DNA of 64,000 bases, from the NCBI GenBank assembly GCA_028455995.1, contig JABELC010000005.1, positions 2,170,001 through 2,234,000 on the forward strand. Reading direction: 5' to 3'. Positions within the stretch are counted from its first letter, which is position 1, and each line of letters begins with the position of its first letter. Below the pieces are notes generated by a model. It was not told the DNA's origin. It searched no databases and was given only the letters and a program-made list of their open reading frames with translations. The stretch is from Scleromitrula shiraiana (taxonomy: Eukaryota; Ascomycota; Leotiomycetes; Helotiales; Sclerotiniaceae). Positions 1 through 12,200 of the stretch are shown piece by piece. The position numbers were made by a program, and so were the translations under genes.

Positions 1-488
1 AGAAACAAGAACGTAGAGAGAAGGTAGACGAGAATATGGGTGTTCTTGGTGACTCTCGTTTCGGAAAACTCTTCGAAGACGAGGAGTTCGCTGTCGATGA
101 GCGTAGCAGGGAGTTCCAGGCCCTCAACCCTAGTACTAAGGTTGCTGGTGGAGTTAACAAGAAACAAGATTCAGATGATGGCAGCGATTCAAGCGCAGAC
201 GAAGATGAAGAGGAGATCATTTCAAAGCCAAAACCAAAACCAGAAATGCGAATTTCATCCTCTTCGTATAAGAAATCTGGTCACCAACGACAGGACAAGG
301 CTTTGGGAGCTCGTAAGCAAAGTACTGGTCGTGTCAGCAAGAACAGGGGAGATGTTGTTGGTGAACGCCAAGTTACATTTGCCCCAAGTGTAGGAAAGAA
401 GGATCAAGAGAAACCGGAACCTGTGAGAAGAGGCAAACGTGATGACAGCAGACGAAGTGCCAGTGGAAACGTGTTCAGAAGAATGTAA
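1..488 (+). CDS. Nucleolar ribosome-biogenesis protein, ENP2/NOL10-like, C-terminal part
   Basis: The reading frame is open from the left edge of the window (codons from base 3) and ends at TAA 486-488, so this is the 3' end of a longer gene. The visible part carries the motif LGDSRFGKLFEDEEFAVDE, which matches the short C-terminal NUC153-type motif of Enp2/NOL10, a nucleolar WD40 protein needed for 40S ribosome assembly. After it comes an acidic Asp/Glu/Ser stretch and a basic Lys/Arg tail ending in FRRM, which is typical of nucleolar proteins. The internal ATG at base 36 falls inside the conserved motif region and is not the start. The WD40 repeats would lie upstream, outside the window. 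It is tail-to-tail with the membrane protein gene ending at 675. Confidence 0.8.
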   Translation, partial: KQERREKVDENMGVLGDSRFGKLFEDEEFAVDERSREFQALNPSTKVAGGVNKKQDSDDGSDSSADEDEEEIISKPKPKPEMRISSSSYKKSGHQRQDKALGARKQSTGRVSKNRGDVVGERQVTFAPSVGKKDQEKPEPVRRGKRDDSRRSASGNVFRRM

Positions 489-674
489 TTATCGAATCAT
501 CAAGTGTTAAGATACCCCTTTCATAATACATAAAATAAGAATTTTGAAACCCACATCTCAAACAACGAAATGTCTCCAGCGAAATGCACTATGCAAAATA
601 CAACAAAAAGGCACTCCGTGCCATGGGTATCAACAAATATAACAAGAAGGACTGTTCCCGCAGCCACTTATCGA

Positions 675-1431
675 TCAAGTTTTCCTGGGCCATTTCGATT
701 GTTTTGGAGCCTGCGGCATCTCAAACTCTGTGCCCTTCCCATTTCCTTTCTCAACATCGGTCCCGAACCTAAAGTTCTTTGGCGTTGGTGGAACTTCGTC
801 AATCTTCGCCAAACCCCTACCCGAGGGCCGTCTATGAGCATCCTTTCCGAAAGTCGTTCTCCTCGGCGTCAAAGCCACTGCAACTTTTCTCGCTGACTTG
901 CGAATTTTCTTGCGTACCTCCCACGATCTCTTTTTTGCTAGGTAGAAAAGTACAGATGAGATAACTATCAAGTCATGTTGTGTTAGCCTCCTACTTTTAC
1001 TGTGGTGATAGAGAAGGATATATCTTACTGCCAAAAAGACACACTCCAACAACGGCAATAACAATAGCAATCATCGCCCCATTCGAGAGTTGAACCGAAC
1101 CACTTGAAGTACCCGACGCACCAGCATCAGAATCCGCACCCTGACTCCCACTCGAACTTCCTGCATCTCCAGCTGGTGGTCCATCAGGCGGTGTTGGTTC
1201 CGAAGTAGCCAAAGCCGAAAAAAAAGAAGCTACCGAACTCGAAGACATGGCTGGTGTTAACTCGCTATGTGTTGTTGGACTTGGTACTGGTGTAATCGAT
1301 ACCGCGGCAGTAGACGAAGTTAAGGAGGAGGAAATTGAAGATGAAGATGAAGGATCTTGAGCAACAGCTATTCCGTAGAAAAGCAGACTACTATACAAAG
1401 ATATAAAAGAAAAATGAACAAAACCCCTCAT
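675..1431 (-). CDS. Secreted-leader, Ser-rich single-pass membrane protein (Mid2-like architecture)
   Basis: Two exons, 1431-1029 and 964-675, with an intron at 1028-965 (64 bp, GTAAGA...TAG). The frame runs through to a stop at 675. The protein begins MRGFVHFSF with a hydrophobic signal peptide ending near AVAQ. A Ser/Thr/Pro-rich extracellular stretch of about 110 residues follows, then one membrane helix (GAMIAIVIAVVGVCLF), interrupted by the intron just after it, and a basic cytoplasmic tail (KKRSWEVRKKIRKSARK) with TPRRT and PPTP motifs. Glycosylated stalk, single TM and basic tail is the layout of fungal cell-wall-sensor-like and Mid2-like proteins. I see no enzymatic domain and cannot name an orthologue. 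An upstream in-frame ATG at 1533 exists but would bury the signal peptide, so 1431 is preferred. Confidence 0.65.
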
Positions 1432-2157
1432 TATTATTAACAAATGAAAACACTGATATAAGATAAGAAATAAGTGACTGAATGAAAATCTCCCCCAGAA
1501 GGCTAAAATTGGTATAGTGTAGTATTGAAACAACTACCGCCAATTTCTTTACCGTGATAGTGATAGTGACATCCAGGAGTACAGCACCGCACAGCACAAC
1601 CTGCCCTTCTCGAATTGTGAATGGATGATGTATAAGTCGATTGTGAATTGTGAATCTTCACCAGGAAGCCTGGTCGGGCCAATGATACTACGCTAGGTAA
1701 AGATGAGTGTGATGTGATGGGATGGAAAGCGAATAGGGTGAAAAAGCGCAGATTGTCGAAAGATTTTTCGGTGGAAATTATCATGGGTTTATGGGCATTT
1801 AAGCGCTTCCAATATGATGATCTTTTTGCATCAACAACATACTCATTGTTATTTATGGGCATGGAGTTGATTTATTTACAGATGGACCGGTACATACAGT
1901 ACCTCAAACTCCAGGCTTGCGATTGAAACGTGGGAGTTGACTGATAAGAATACATTGGAGCTGGAAGTATACGTTGTAGATCTACTTGCTGTACGTAGTT
2001 TCCCCTTTTTGGTATCAAAGTTCGAAATCAGTATTTATGGTATGGTCTGGTATTAGAATAATGCATGCATACATGTATGGGGTTATTGATAGGTAGGTTA
2101 CAAGCGCTGATATGATGGGCGTTTAGGGCTGGGCATGCAACTATATCCAATTATATC
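1432..2157. other. Gene-free stretch upstream of the membrane-protein gene
   Basis: I see no supported gene here. It holds the presumptive promoter and 5' leader of the minus-strand gene starting at 1431. Short open frames on both strands (for example 1714-1926 plus and 1503-1862 minus) have no recognisable domain and no matching splice partners. Confidence 0.5.
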
Positions 2158-2613
2158 TGGTCCGCCCCATTCGCAAATTTCGTCTATTGGTAGTAACTTG
2201 AAATAGGCTGTTCTATTAGCTACTAATAATCAGAGGTTTTTTGTAAATGAGTTACTCTATTTATCAATTGGCTGACCGAATTATTAATTAGGTGATTTTA
2301 AAGATATTTTTTTTAAATTTTAAATCTTATTTTAAATTTTATTAATAGTAAAAAAAATCAAAAATAATAAAGAATTTGAAATGAAAACTTGAAATAAATT
2401 TTATTACTACTAGTACTAGTAGTATTACTACGACTCGACTACTAGTACTAGTTGAATAAAACATTCAATAACTTGAATTATTTAATTAATATATTAAAAA
2501 TATATAAAATCATTTTTATTTGTTTATTTATTTAGTTTTAAAATATTATCAACTTGAAGTTACTACTAGTAGCCGATTGATAAATCGGCCGGATTTGCGA
2601 ATAGGGCGGACCA
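2158..2613. mobile_element. MITE-like inverted-repeat element with 4-bp target duplication
   Basis: The left end reads TGGTCCGCCCCATTCGCAAA. The right end, read on the minus strand, is the same with one C-to-T difference over the first 21 bases. The ends are flanked by TATC at 2154-2157 and TATC at 2614-2617, a candidate target-site duplication. A second shared block (TAGTAACTT) lies further inside both ends. The 456-bp interior is AT-rich, with no open frame of useful length and several internal palindromes built from CTACTAGTA. This fits a non-autonomous DNA transposon. The superfamily is not assigned: a 4-bp duplication is unusual for Tc1/mariner (TA), and a shorter true duplication inside TATC cannot be excluded. 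Confidence 0.75.
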
Positions 2614-3615
2614 TATCGATGGGGTAAGATGTTGCCGAGATTTCTTGGGGGGTTGAGATTTCGGTCTCCATGTCGTATGTCATCTTATGTAGATAATTAT
2701 ATTTCCGTACCGTACGTACGTATGCACTTTGATATTTTTGAGTGTGACGGAGCTTTTGAGATGAGACGAATGGTGTTTGTTAGATGGTTGGCTATATAGA
2801 TGGCCGTAATGAAATGGATGGTGAGTGGGAGGCTAGCCGCCGGCTGTCTCGCTGCATGAATGAGATGATGCCGGTAGAGGATAGAACTCTTATGTCAAAA
2901 ATAAATATTCTATAGTACTCGGATGATGGAGCGTAAAAAGTTTCGGGTTTTGAGGGTCCCGTGAGTGGTTGGTAAGTAAGTTGGGTTTCTTTATATATCT
3001 TTTGAGGTGCAGTAAAGGATGGCAATGTGGTCACAATCCAAATGCATTTCTCGGATGTTAACTAATCATTTGCGGCAAGTGTTTGGAATTAAACTCTTAT
3101 ACCTCTGGTTCTGAGAATACAAGAAGTGAAGATATAAATCCTTAGCATGACTAATCACCAAGAGATACGCTAAATCATTCTCAACCCCTCAATTCAACAA
3201 TCAAAAACCATTGTTGTATAGTTCTTCCAATGATAACAACTGAAACGATCGACTAGTTTAACTCCAAGTTGAATATCTATCACACGTCAATTAGACTCGG
3301 TTTAGATTCGTATTGTGGTCATTAAATTAGTCCACTAGTGAATCACCTAGATACTAACAACACGTCCCCCCTTTCACTATGTGGTCGAGCTTCTTGGTCT
3401 GCGGGAATCTTGTATTATTGACTTATTTCTTGCTCAGGTGTGGACAAATTTACTATAATATTATGCAAAGCTTTGTTAACTAATAGAATCTGTGATAGTG
3501 GAATGCATCGATTCCGTTTGTTGCCTGCAAACACATTGTGAAGGCGAAAACGGGTCGAGTCATTAATACGTGAGTTGATAATTTCCTGTCCTATAAGATT
3601 TGCTAATCTAATTTT
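2614..3615. other. Intergenic stretch, nothing recognised
   Basis: About 1 kb of mixed-composition DNA between the MITE-like element and the stop of the transporter gene. A small minus-strand open frame (2792-3034) has no domain or context that supports it. The part near 3616 is the likely 3' untranslated region of the transporter. Confidence 0.4.
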
Positions 3616-5597
3616 TCATGCAGGAATTTTCTCTTCGTCACTTCTTTGCTCTAATACATTGTTATTAGAAGCCTCTCGTTTGCCTGCTTCTCGTTGCATA
3701 GAAATCTCCTTGATATTCAACCATTTCATACCAAAAGCTGTGGGCACCGAAATGCAGATTATGATGACCAGAAAAACCATAACATGTGAAACGGCGATGC
3801 TATATGCGTGGCGCAACTTTTGTATCAATTCCGGTGACTGGGTGATTGAGGCTAAGCCAGTGGCTCCAGCATTTATAACATCTTCAGCTGATATTTCGGG
3901 CGTGATCTTGGGAACTTCGTGTCGAAGTCCGCCAACAAGCAATGCACTACCGATAGGGGCTCCCAAAGCACTAAGTAACAGCTGTGTCAATATGGCCATT
4001 CTAATTGATGTAGGTTGAGAAATATACTTACCCACCCAACTGACCAAAAAAGCTTGCTATGCCATTGGCGATGAATATATCATTATCGCTAACAAGAAGG
4101 AATGTCAGCATAGCCATATAGATAATAATAAATGGAAAGCCTACGTTTCCATGACTGCTTGAATTGCAATATGGGGAACATTCACTCCTAGTCCGAGGCC
4201 GAGGCCTGTCAAAACCATATATGTAGCCCACTTGGCTGTCGACGTATCCGTCTGGAGTGTCGTTAATAGTCCCGAGCCGATAACGCAGAGAACTTGTGCG
4301 AACAACACAACAGGCATCTAAAAGGTTTTTGTGAGCTCAGTACACCGAAAACAAGCGACGACGCTCACATAATGACCAGTTGCGGTAGTTATTCCACCAC
4401 CAGCAAGTAATCCTATCATCTGAGGTACGGCGAGGGAGATATAGCTAACAGCACTTTGTATTGGAGACTGGCCAAGCCCAGCTTGAAAATAGAATGGAAG
4501 ATAGTAGATAGTCTGCCGGGGCGTCAATATCTAGCTACGATCGAAGTTAACAAGAACGACTTACAACATAGGAAGCCATGTTATCCCAGAACAGATATAT
4601 GGATCCCCAGAGAACTGTTCGGTCATTGAGGTAGCGAAGTGGAATGGTTGCATTCTCTCCAGCTTTCCATTGCCAAAGAACGAAGACAATCAGTAAAAGC
4701 CCGAACCCAACGAGCAAGCCAATTGGTCTCGCTGAATTCCAAGGAATAGTTGTGCCTCCCTCCTGAAGAGCCAAAAACAGACAACATGTTGAAGCAATGA
4801 TGATAGCAACGCCAGGAAAGTCCAACCTTCTGAATTTTGTCATGAGTGGAAGTTTTCGTGTGGATTCGTCGACTCCTTTCAGGCTGAGAAAGATGATAAC
4901 CAGAAGGAGCACAATACCTCCCATGGGCAAGTTTCTTTTTCACTGTTAGCATTAGTATTTCCTTCGGGTATGAGGGATTCTTACATCCAAAAACACCATC
5001 GCCAGTTGACGCGTTGTGTCAAAGCTCCACCAATCAATGGTCCAACACTAGAGAATAATCCAAACACGCTGACAACCAAGCCTAGAAATACAGAGCGCAT
5101 CTGTAGTGTACAAATATACGTCAACATGCCAAATGCACCTTGGAGAAGTGCACCGGCTCCCAAGCCAGCGACTGCTCTACCGGCGATGAACGCATCTGAA
5201 GATGGCGCCAACGCACAAACAAGAGACCCAACTAGAATAATTAGGGCTGATCTACAGACATTATTTCCTGTGCTTGCTTACCTTCAAAAATGATAATCGA
5301 CACCAGATAGACGTACTTAGGGTTGAAGTACTTGTAAAGATTGGCGCTAATTGGGGTGGTTGACGTGAGAGCCATCAGGTAAGCCGCTCCGTACCAACCT
5401 ACATCGTTCAGGGCATGGAAATCCGCTGTGATGGTTGGGGCGGCGACGGATATTATGGTTGTGTCTAGTGACATTAGGGTTGTGCCTAGGATTAAGGACC
5501 CTAGGATGATGTAGAGTCTGAGGCCGGTGGGATATTGGGTCTCGGTTTTGTCTACGATGATAGGAGTGGGCGACGATGATTTCTTTGGTGATGCCAT
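3616..5597 (-). CDS. MFS drug:H+ antiporter, DHA2 (14-TM) family
   Basis: Seven exons rebuilt by hand: 5597-5282, 5231-4985, 4934-4565, 4512-4369, 4317-4145, 4088-4032, 3970-3616. They sum to 1662 nt (553 aa) without a frame break; introns are 50-61 bp. The N-terminus is a short polar cytosolic tail, followed by YIILGSLILGTTLMSLDTT, the first helix with the D-x-T element of the family. The motif-C-like GLGAGALLQGAFG and GPLIGGALTQRVNWRWCFW with INLPMGG are hallmarks of DHA2 exporters. The length is normal for 14 TM helices. It is expected to export toxic or specialised metabolites across the plasma membrane by proton antiport. It lies 415 bp downstream of a P450 gene on the same strand, which suggests a shared pathway or detoxification pair. 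The last intron was placed at 4031-3971 because shorter options are implausibly short or break the frame. Confidence 0.88.
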
Positions 5598-6012
5598 GAT
5601 ATGATGGAAAAGAGGCGCGGAGAGATGTTTGATAATGACGGATAAAATTGAAGAAGCTGGAGTTGGTTGGAAACTGGGAAAGGAATAATCAAATCTCATG
5701 GACAATGGATGACTTCTAACATTTTGCGAGGTTATAATTAGGATGGTAGGTAACCTCGTATTGAGGCGGAGTTGAAATCATACATGATGTCCATACATGT
5801 TGAGTTGGTTAGATCCAACAAGTTGGATGATGAACTTATTAATCTATACAGCATGCAAGTAGGTGGCGTTACCGATTAGATATCCTAGTTATGCATGCCA
5901 TGCCGTGTCTAGATTAAACATTTACATTTTTCTCTTTTCTTGATTCGGATCTCATTTGAGTGTATGTATTGACCATAAGCACTTTTACACAGCATTTTTA
6001 GTAAATCAAACC
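5598..6012. other. Short intergenic region between P450 and MFS genes
   Basis: About 415 bp that must hold the 3' end of the P450 transcript and the promoter of the transporter. No further feature is recognised. Confidence 0.5.
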
Positions 6013-7711
6013 CTATATACCAGGTCTAACCTTAACTCTCAAGTTCATAGGTGCTTTTTGGATAATCATTATCACCGGAAAATCATCAAAATCCACTTCA
6101 TCCTCCGCATCAACAGAAATATCAAACGCCCACAAGATTCTAGTAATAGCAAGGCGCATCTCGACTAATGCAAGCGGTCTTCCAAGACAACTATGAAATC
6201 CAACACTGAAAGGTTTGCTAGCTGAGAGCTGATCATTGGCATATCCTGCTGGTTGTTGATCTTTCGGTAACCATCGCTCAGGAATGAATTCCTCAGGATC
6301 GGTAAAGATTTTCTTGGATCGATTTGTTGCGAATGTTCGAGCTGCTAGACGTGTCTTTTTGAACGTTAGAATGGGTCAATACTTTTATCTGAGAGATTCG
6401 TAAGTACTCACACCTGCTGGGAGGAATATCCCACAGTATTCATCTCCACCTTCAGGGACTACACGCGGAAGCCCACTAGGAATTGGATTGCATATTCTCA
6501 GGCCTTCGTTAATCACGGCTTCCAAATACGGGATAGGATTGTCCTGAATCGCTTCAATAGTGATGTCATTCTCTTCTTTGAATTTTGCTCTGATATCACT
6601 GCAAAGTCGATCCATGATTTGCTTGTTCTTTCGTTTTGTAAGGTGATTGAAGATACCAGTCATCGCCGTCGCTGACGTTTCCGAGCCACCTACGATGATA
6701 AAAGTGAACGTGGACACAATCTCTTCCCGAGACATATTTTTAAAGTTAACGTTGTTTCTCATGAAAGGGGTCATGAAATCTGGGCGATCGCTTTTGATAT
6801 CTAAGCGGTGGTTGATCAGCTTTTCTGCATACGCACTATGTTGCTTCTGTCCTTCTATGATGCTTTTGGGGATCAGCTTCTGGAACAGAAACTCCATAGT
6901 GGGGTAGAATCTTGGGGCCGCGGCAATTGACATCCCCTTCAGATAGCTGAATAGTGTGCGGACCCAGTGATGGTATTCTTCTTTCTCAAGGCAGCCAAAC
7001 GGCGCTCCAAATGCTAAGTCTCCAATAACATCCATTGTGAAGAAGTTTAACCAATCTGTCATGTTGACCCGAGCACCCTTATGCAAGTTCTCAGGCTTCT
7101 CTGCAGATTCTCTAATTTTGGAGATCAGCATATCAGCATGTGATTGGATTAATGGGTGCTGTGTGTGGAGAGCTTCATCGGTGAAGGAATTGCTTAGTAG
7201 TCCTCGAACACGAGCATGGAACTTGAAATCCGTCGTCGTAATTAGATTATCAGCCTGATTATTAGGTGCTATTATAATTAGCAATGATTATTCAACTGAC
7301 GTCTTTAAGACATATGCTAACCAATATACCAAACCTTGTCTCTCGCAGCGCGTTTGTGACCTCGACGAAAGGTGTATATATCGTTCCAAGCTTGCTCATT
7401 GGCGAACGATACTTCATCTGGTGCGAGACGATAGAATTCTCCATATATGTCATGGAAATCTTTTACTCGCCTCACGAGTTGTCCAGTGAGAAGACAATAT
7501 ATGAAAGGAAGGCGCGAGGCAGCCCAAAGTTTGGGTCCTGGAAATTTGGAGAGTGGGTGAAAGTAGACATTGTAAATTGCACATGCTGTGGGGTACTTTC
7601 ATATATTAGCTATGTGTGGTCTACCAATCGGTAAGGGAACTATACCGCCAGCAAAACGATGAATGCCACCACGATTTTGTTTCCTTCAAGAGTGTTCGCT
7701 ATAAAACCCAT
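6013..7711 (-). CDS. Cytochrome P450 monooxygenase (fungal isotrichodermin hydroxylase-like group)
   Basis: Four exons: 7711-7646, 7595-7335, 7254-6412, 6354-6013. They sum to 1512 nt (503 aa), a normal P450 length. An N-terminal membrane anchor (about residues 12-33) is followed by the FHPLSKFPGPK proline hinge. The I-helix carries GGSETSAT (about 298-305). The K-helix ExxR is EGLR (359-362), PERW lies at 415-418, and the heme loop FSVGFHSCLG has its ligand Cys at about 446. All catalytic elements are intact. The sequence style (DFKFHARVRGLLSNSF, the HxxxR-type N-terminal motif, and LPRVVPEGG) resembles ER-bound P450s of terpene and polyketide pathways such as CYP65-type enzymes. Substrate unknown. 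The second intron (7334-7255, 80 bp) has a weak GTTTGG donor. Same strand as the DHA2 transporter downstream. Confidence 0.9.
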
Positions 7712-9264
7712 GTTGAATGGAAAATGATCAAACCAAGATCGCCAATAACAAGAAACAAAAACTAGTTAAATGTACCTGGAGATCTTAATAAGAGTATTTT
7801 AAGGAAACCTTCGATTTCAATAGAGAAGTGGTGAAGAGCAATGACAAAGGAGGGGTGAAGTAAACTAGATTAGGTAGATCTATTTCTGAGGTTATTCACT
7901 ACCATAGAACAAAACCCTTTGTGACCTAGAGGTGGGATGAGGGTAAGTACCCAAATTATATGCGGCACAGCGAGTACACCCTCTTCATCCAACTGTTGCT
8001 AATATTCGATGCAGTCATGTTGGTGATTGTAACATCACCCTACAATTGGTTAGGTTAAATCGACGTTCATTTATATTTGGCCATATTGTGTTGTTGCAAA
8101 CCTTTAAGTGGAAAAAAGTCAAGATATTCATGAATTGTCTAATTGGATTTGTGGATGGTTTTGGAAAGGAATTCAAAGCTGATATAGGATCCCTACCTAT
8201 AGTTTCAACAAATCCATGATTTATATAATAACTTGAACTTATATAAATTTTCTATATAATTAATAAATAAATTCTATATTGAAAACATTCGATTTTAAGT
8301 CAATAAAAAAATGATTTTATTGATAATATCAATATACATACTCCTTGCTCCCATCATGATAGAGGATATTTGAATTCTTCGTGCAACTTAGCGAATATAA
8401 ACAGTAGGTTTTAGACCTTCTGAAATGATATCTTCGTTGATGTAATTCATCGTGTAGTATATTCAAATTATGATACACACGTGCATGGTTGAATAGCATA
8501 CTATGATACTATGACACTATGGCAATATTAATATTGTCTTGCTGGCAAGTGTAGTAAGTTTCCCATCGTCGATTGTGTGTATTGTGTGGGAAGAACTCTA
8601 TAGTAGATATCGTTGGGCAGTAGGAACGGAAAGAGAAGGCACGTCTACTACTCACCACCTTCCAGGTTCCTTCCTCCTATGATGCAAATCTAAGCATACA
8701 ATGAATTAAGAAGACCTCGTAGCATACTTTCATCTTTGCCCTAAACTCCCACATTTGATTTCTCCATTTCCTGTGATAATTTGAACTTGAATTTCATGTT
8801 TGAATTCCCATCTCTTAAGTGTATTTACTGCACATGTACATATAACTTCATTTCCTCAATCATCTCACACTCCTCTTCACTTCTTCATCTTTCCATCAAT
8901 ATATTCCCCCCCCCCTTGTATTTACTTCATTTCATTGATAATTGATTCATATCCAATCGACCAATTTCGTCACCTCATCATTATCAATCTATTCTTTCAA
9001 ATATTTAATTGAAATTCAAAAGCTCCTCGACCTAAGATTTGAGTCTGCAACCTTCCAGGAACTTGGATGGTAGCATCCAACATATTCCCAGATCAATTTT
9101 ACTCCTTTCCTGATACCTTTCTTGGAAGTCCTTGTCATCCTTGATTGATACATCTTGTACATTTAATTAACAGGCATAATTGCCTCTAGTATGATTCTCT
9201 TTTAATTTTGCCTTTTAGAATGTATATGGTGCGTTCCTAACTGTGATTCCCAGTACCGCTTGTA
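7712..9264. other. Divergent promoter region between P450 and coiled-coil genes
   Basis: About 1.55 kb between two divergent start codons. It contains an AT-rich patch near 8215-8340, a run of C at about 8907-8915 and pyrimidine-rich sequence from 8800 to 9200, compatible with a long 5' leader of the plus-strand gene. I see no coding feature. Confidence 0.5.
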
Positions 9265-12200
9265 ATGGATTATGAGCAAGAGAGTCAGATTATGCCTCCG
9301 ATCCACTCTCAACCTTTGGAACCTTGGATTGACGATGATGTTGATATTGCCAATGAATTGAACAACGACGGGCGCGATAAGGAAGATTTGAGGGGCGAAG
9401 AAGTTACAGATCACGATGATGCGTCGCCCCTTCCTCATCAAAATGAGTCAAACCCTCAGCAAGAAACCCAGCAGAATAGCCTTGGTTCAGTGGTTGAAGA
9501 GACTCAATTCGTAGATCTCGAACTGTGTACACAGGAAACGCAAATCGCGGAGCCACTTACAGATACTCCACTTCCTCTACCCATCACTATGCAGAATGAG
9601 GGCCAGTCGGTAAATGATGTTTCTAGTTCGAAATCCCTCTTTGGATCTCCTAAATTATTTGTAAGACCAACTGAGCCAGAAACGGTTGGCTTCAAGTATG
9701 CTGCAGCGAGGCCAGTATTAAAGCATGATCGTGGTCCAAAATTGCAGGAGTCAACATTAGGCATTACAAACAACCTGGGAAATTCTGCTCGAGCTGCCGC
9801 ACCAATTGTACAAGAATGTGAGTGGAATCCTTTCGAGATCTTTATTGTTTACTGATACACTATCTCAGCTGTGTCAAAGAGCACATTAGAGAGTTTGCCT
9901 CGATCAGCGGAAAATATCTCCACTACTCGCAATCCTTCTACGATGGTATCACCCGTTGAGTGTGATACTGTTCTTTCAAACCAACCAGCAAATAGGTTGA
10001 TAGACTTTCGTGGCACAAGTAACAATATGGAAGCGACCAAACCAACTCCATCTACAGGACTTCCTTCGGCACAAGGCACTCAACGAGTTCCCAAAAACAG
10101 AAAGAAGTCTTTCAAAATCCCTTTTACGGGGTCGACAAGAAAGACAGGACCTCTGCCATTCCCTGATGTTTACAAAGAACCAACACATCTCCCACCTCAA
10201 TCAGCTCAAGTACCTCAATATCAGCCTCCACCAAGTGGGCAAAGAACTCTCGAAAGTGGGGCCCACCCTATGAGGGCAAACCATGCTGGTAGTATCGTTG
10301 CAGCTAGTAGTAATGCACGAAATGAGGTTACTGATCTAGTAGGCAAATCAAACAGCAAGCCAAATCAACAAGAAGTTCAATCTTCGAACTATGTGCTTCC
10401 AATACAGCAACAAAACTACCATCAATCTCTTCAAGCTAGTGCTACCTTAGGACCTTCAAGTGTCAATTCTAACGCTTATCCTAACAGAGATGATCATGCA
10501 CATAGTTCTCGACCCGCGTCACGAATGGATTCTTCTCGACCCCATTCTCGAGCAAACCAATCTCGACCAGTGAGTCGATCCCAAAATCGATCTGCGAACA
10601 GGCCAGTTACAGCAAATGACCTGAAACCTCAGGGGGTCTTGGAGACTGCTCGTCCCATTTCAAACAGAATTACCAAGACGACTCAGGCCAAGCATCGAAA
10701 TGGTGAGGTTCAAACATCAGGTTGCGTTCCAGAGAAATATCAGCAAAATACGATATGGACACATAACATGGTGGATCAAATTGAGCAGCAAAGTATAATC
10801 ATACAAAGCAAAGACAACGAAATTTTTAGACTCAAAACTATTCTACAGGATACCGAATCTAAACTATCTGATTCTCATGCCATGAACTCGGAATTGGAAG
10901 CAAGAAGAAGAGAATTGTCGAAGAAAGTGGATGATATCAAAGCATTATCCAACAAATACAAAGAACATATTAATGGTGTAGTTGTTTGCCAGAAGAAGTT
11001 GAAAGCAGGTTCAGATAACTTGAAGGATTCAGTGAAGACTTTACACGATAAGGCCAAAGAGCAGGTCGAGCAAGAGATGGCTACGAGAGAGAAGCAAATA
11101 ACTCGATTAGGCAAGTTATTGAAGGAGATAAAGGAGGCTCAAAGATTAGAAGACGAGAGTGAGTATATAAATTATCCTTGAACGAACTGAATTGAGAGCT
11201 AATACCAACAAGAAGATAGGGAGCTGCTGGACACAAAAGAGCAAGTCAAGCAACGTAAGCCATCTAGTTTATACTCTTACACAGTGCAGTTACTAAACCT
11301 TCCTTAGTTGGTGATTCCAATAGACTTCTGAAGGCCAATATCGAGCAAAAACTGGTAGAACTTCAACAAGAACGACGACGCATCGAACAACTTCAAAAGC
11401 AACTCACTGATGGTGCGATTGATCGGCATAAGGAATTGATGGAAATCCTTCAGAAACCACAAGTAAATTCCTTAGAGGCACTTTGCGGAGAAAATGGAAT
11501 GCTTAAGCAAATCCTCGATAATGGAAATAATGCCAGAGAACAGTAGGTTAATTCCTTATCTTCAACGTCTGTTACTAATTTATGGTTAAGGCTTAACGAA
11601 TTATCGAAGAATGTCACCGATACAGCGAATAAAGAGCCTGAGTGGCCACAAGCTTTGAACAAAATACTGGAAGACTTCTACACGAGGTAAATTGTTCCAT
11701 TCTGGATACCTACATCAGCTGATTTTTATCTGGACTACAAACTAAGCTCGATGATAACGACAATAAAGATTCAGCCTTTCAAGAATCAAGCCTCAAACTA
11801 TTTGAAGATCTACAAGAACGCTTGAATCAAATTCATCTTGATCAGGCTGAAAACACCAAGCTTAATAAACGTCTTACTGAGTCTCAAGAAAACAATGCAA
11901 CTCTCCGAGTCAAGTTGGAGTCAAAAGAATCCGAATCCGCGGCCAATAAGACTCGGTTGGAAGAATTGACACAACAACTTATGGATGTACAATCGCAGTT
12001 AACGAGCAAGACTGAACAGCTAGCAGTTGCCATCTCCCAGCCAAGAGAAGACCCAGAGATGAAGTTAAAACTCAATGATATGAGCGCGGAGACCTCAAAG
12101 CTACAGGCATTGTTGGTTACGGCGAATGATGAAAAGCGAAAATCTTTGAACAATCTTCGAGTGTGTCAGGAAACCCTTGCAGAATCCCAAAGACAATTAC

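Noticed and set aside
4001..4031. A 31-bp last intron in the MFS transporter
   Set aside because: Too short for splicing; the 61-bp alternative (4031-3971) keeps frame and restores the family pattern GQLGG-ALGAPIG.
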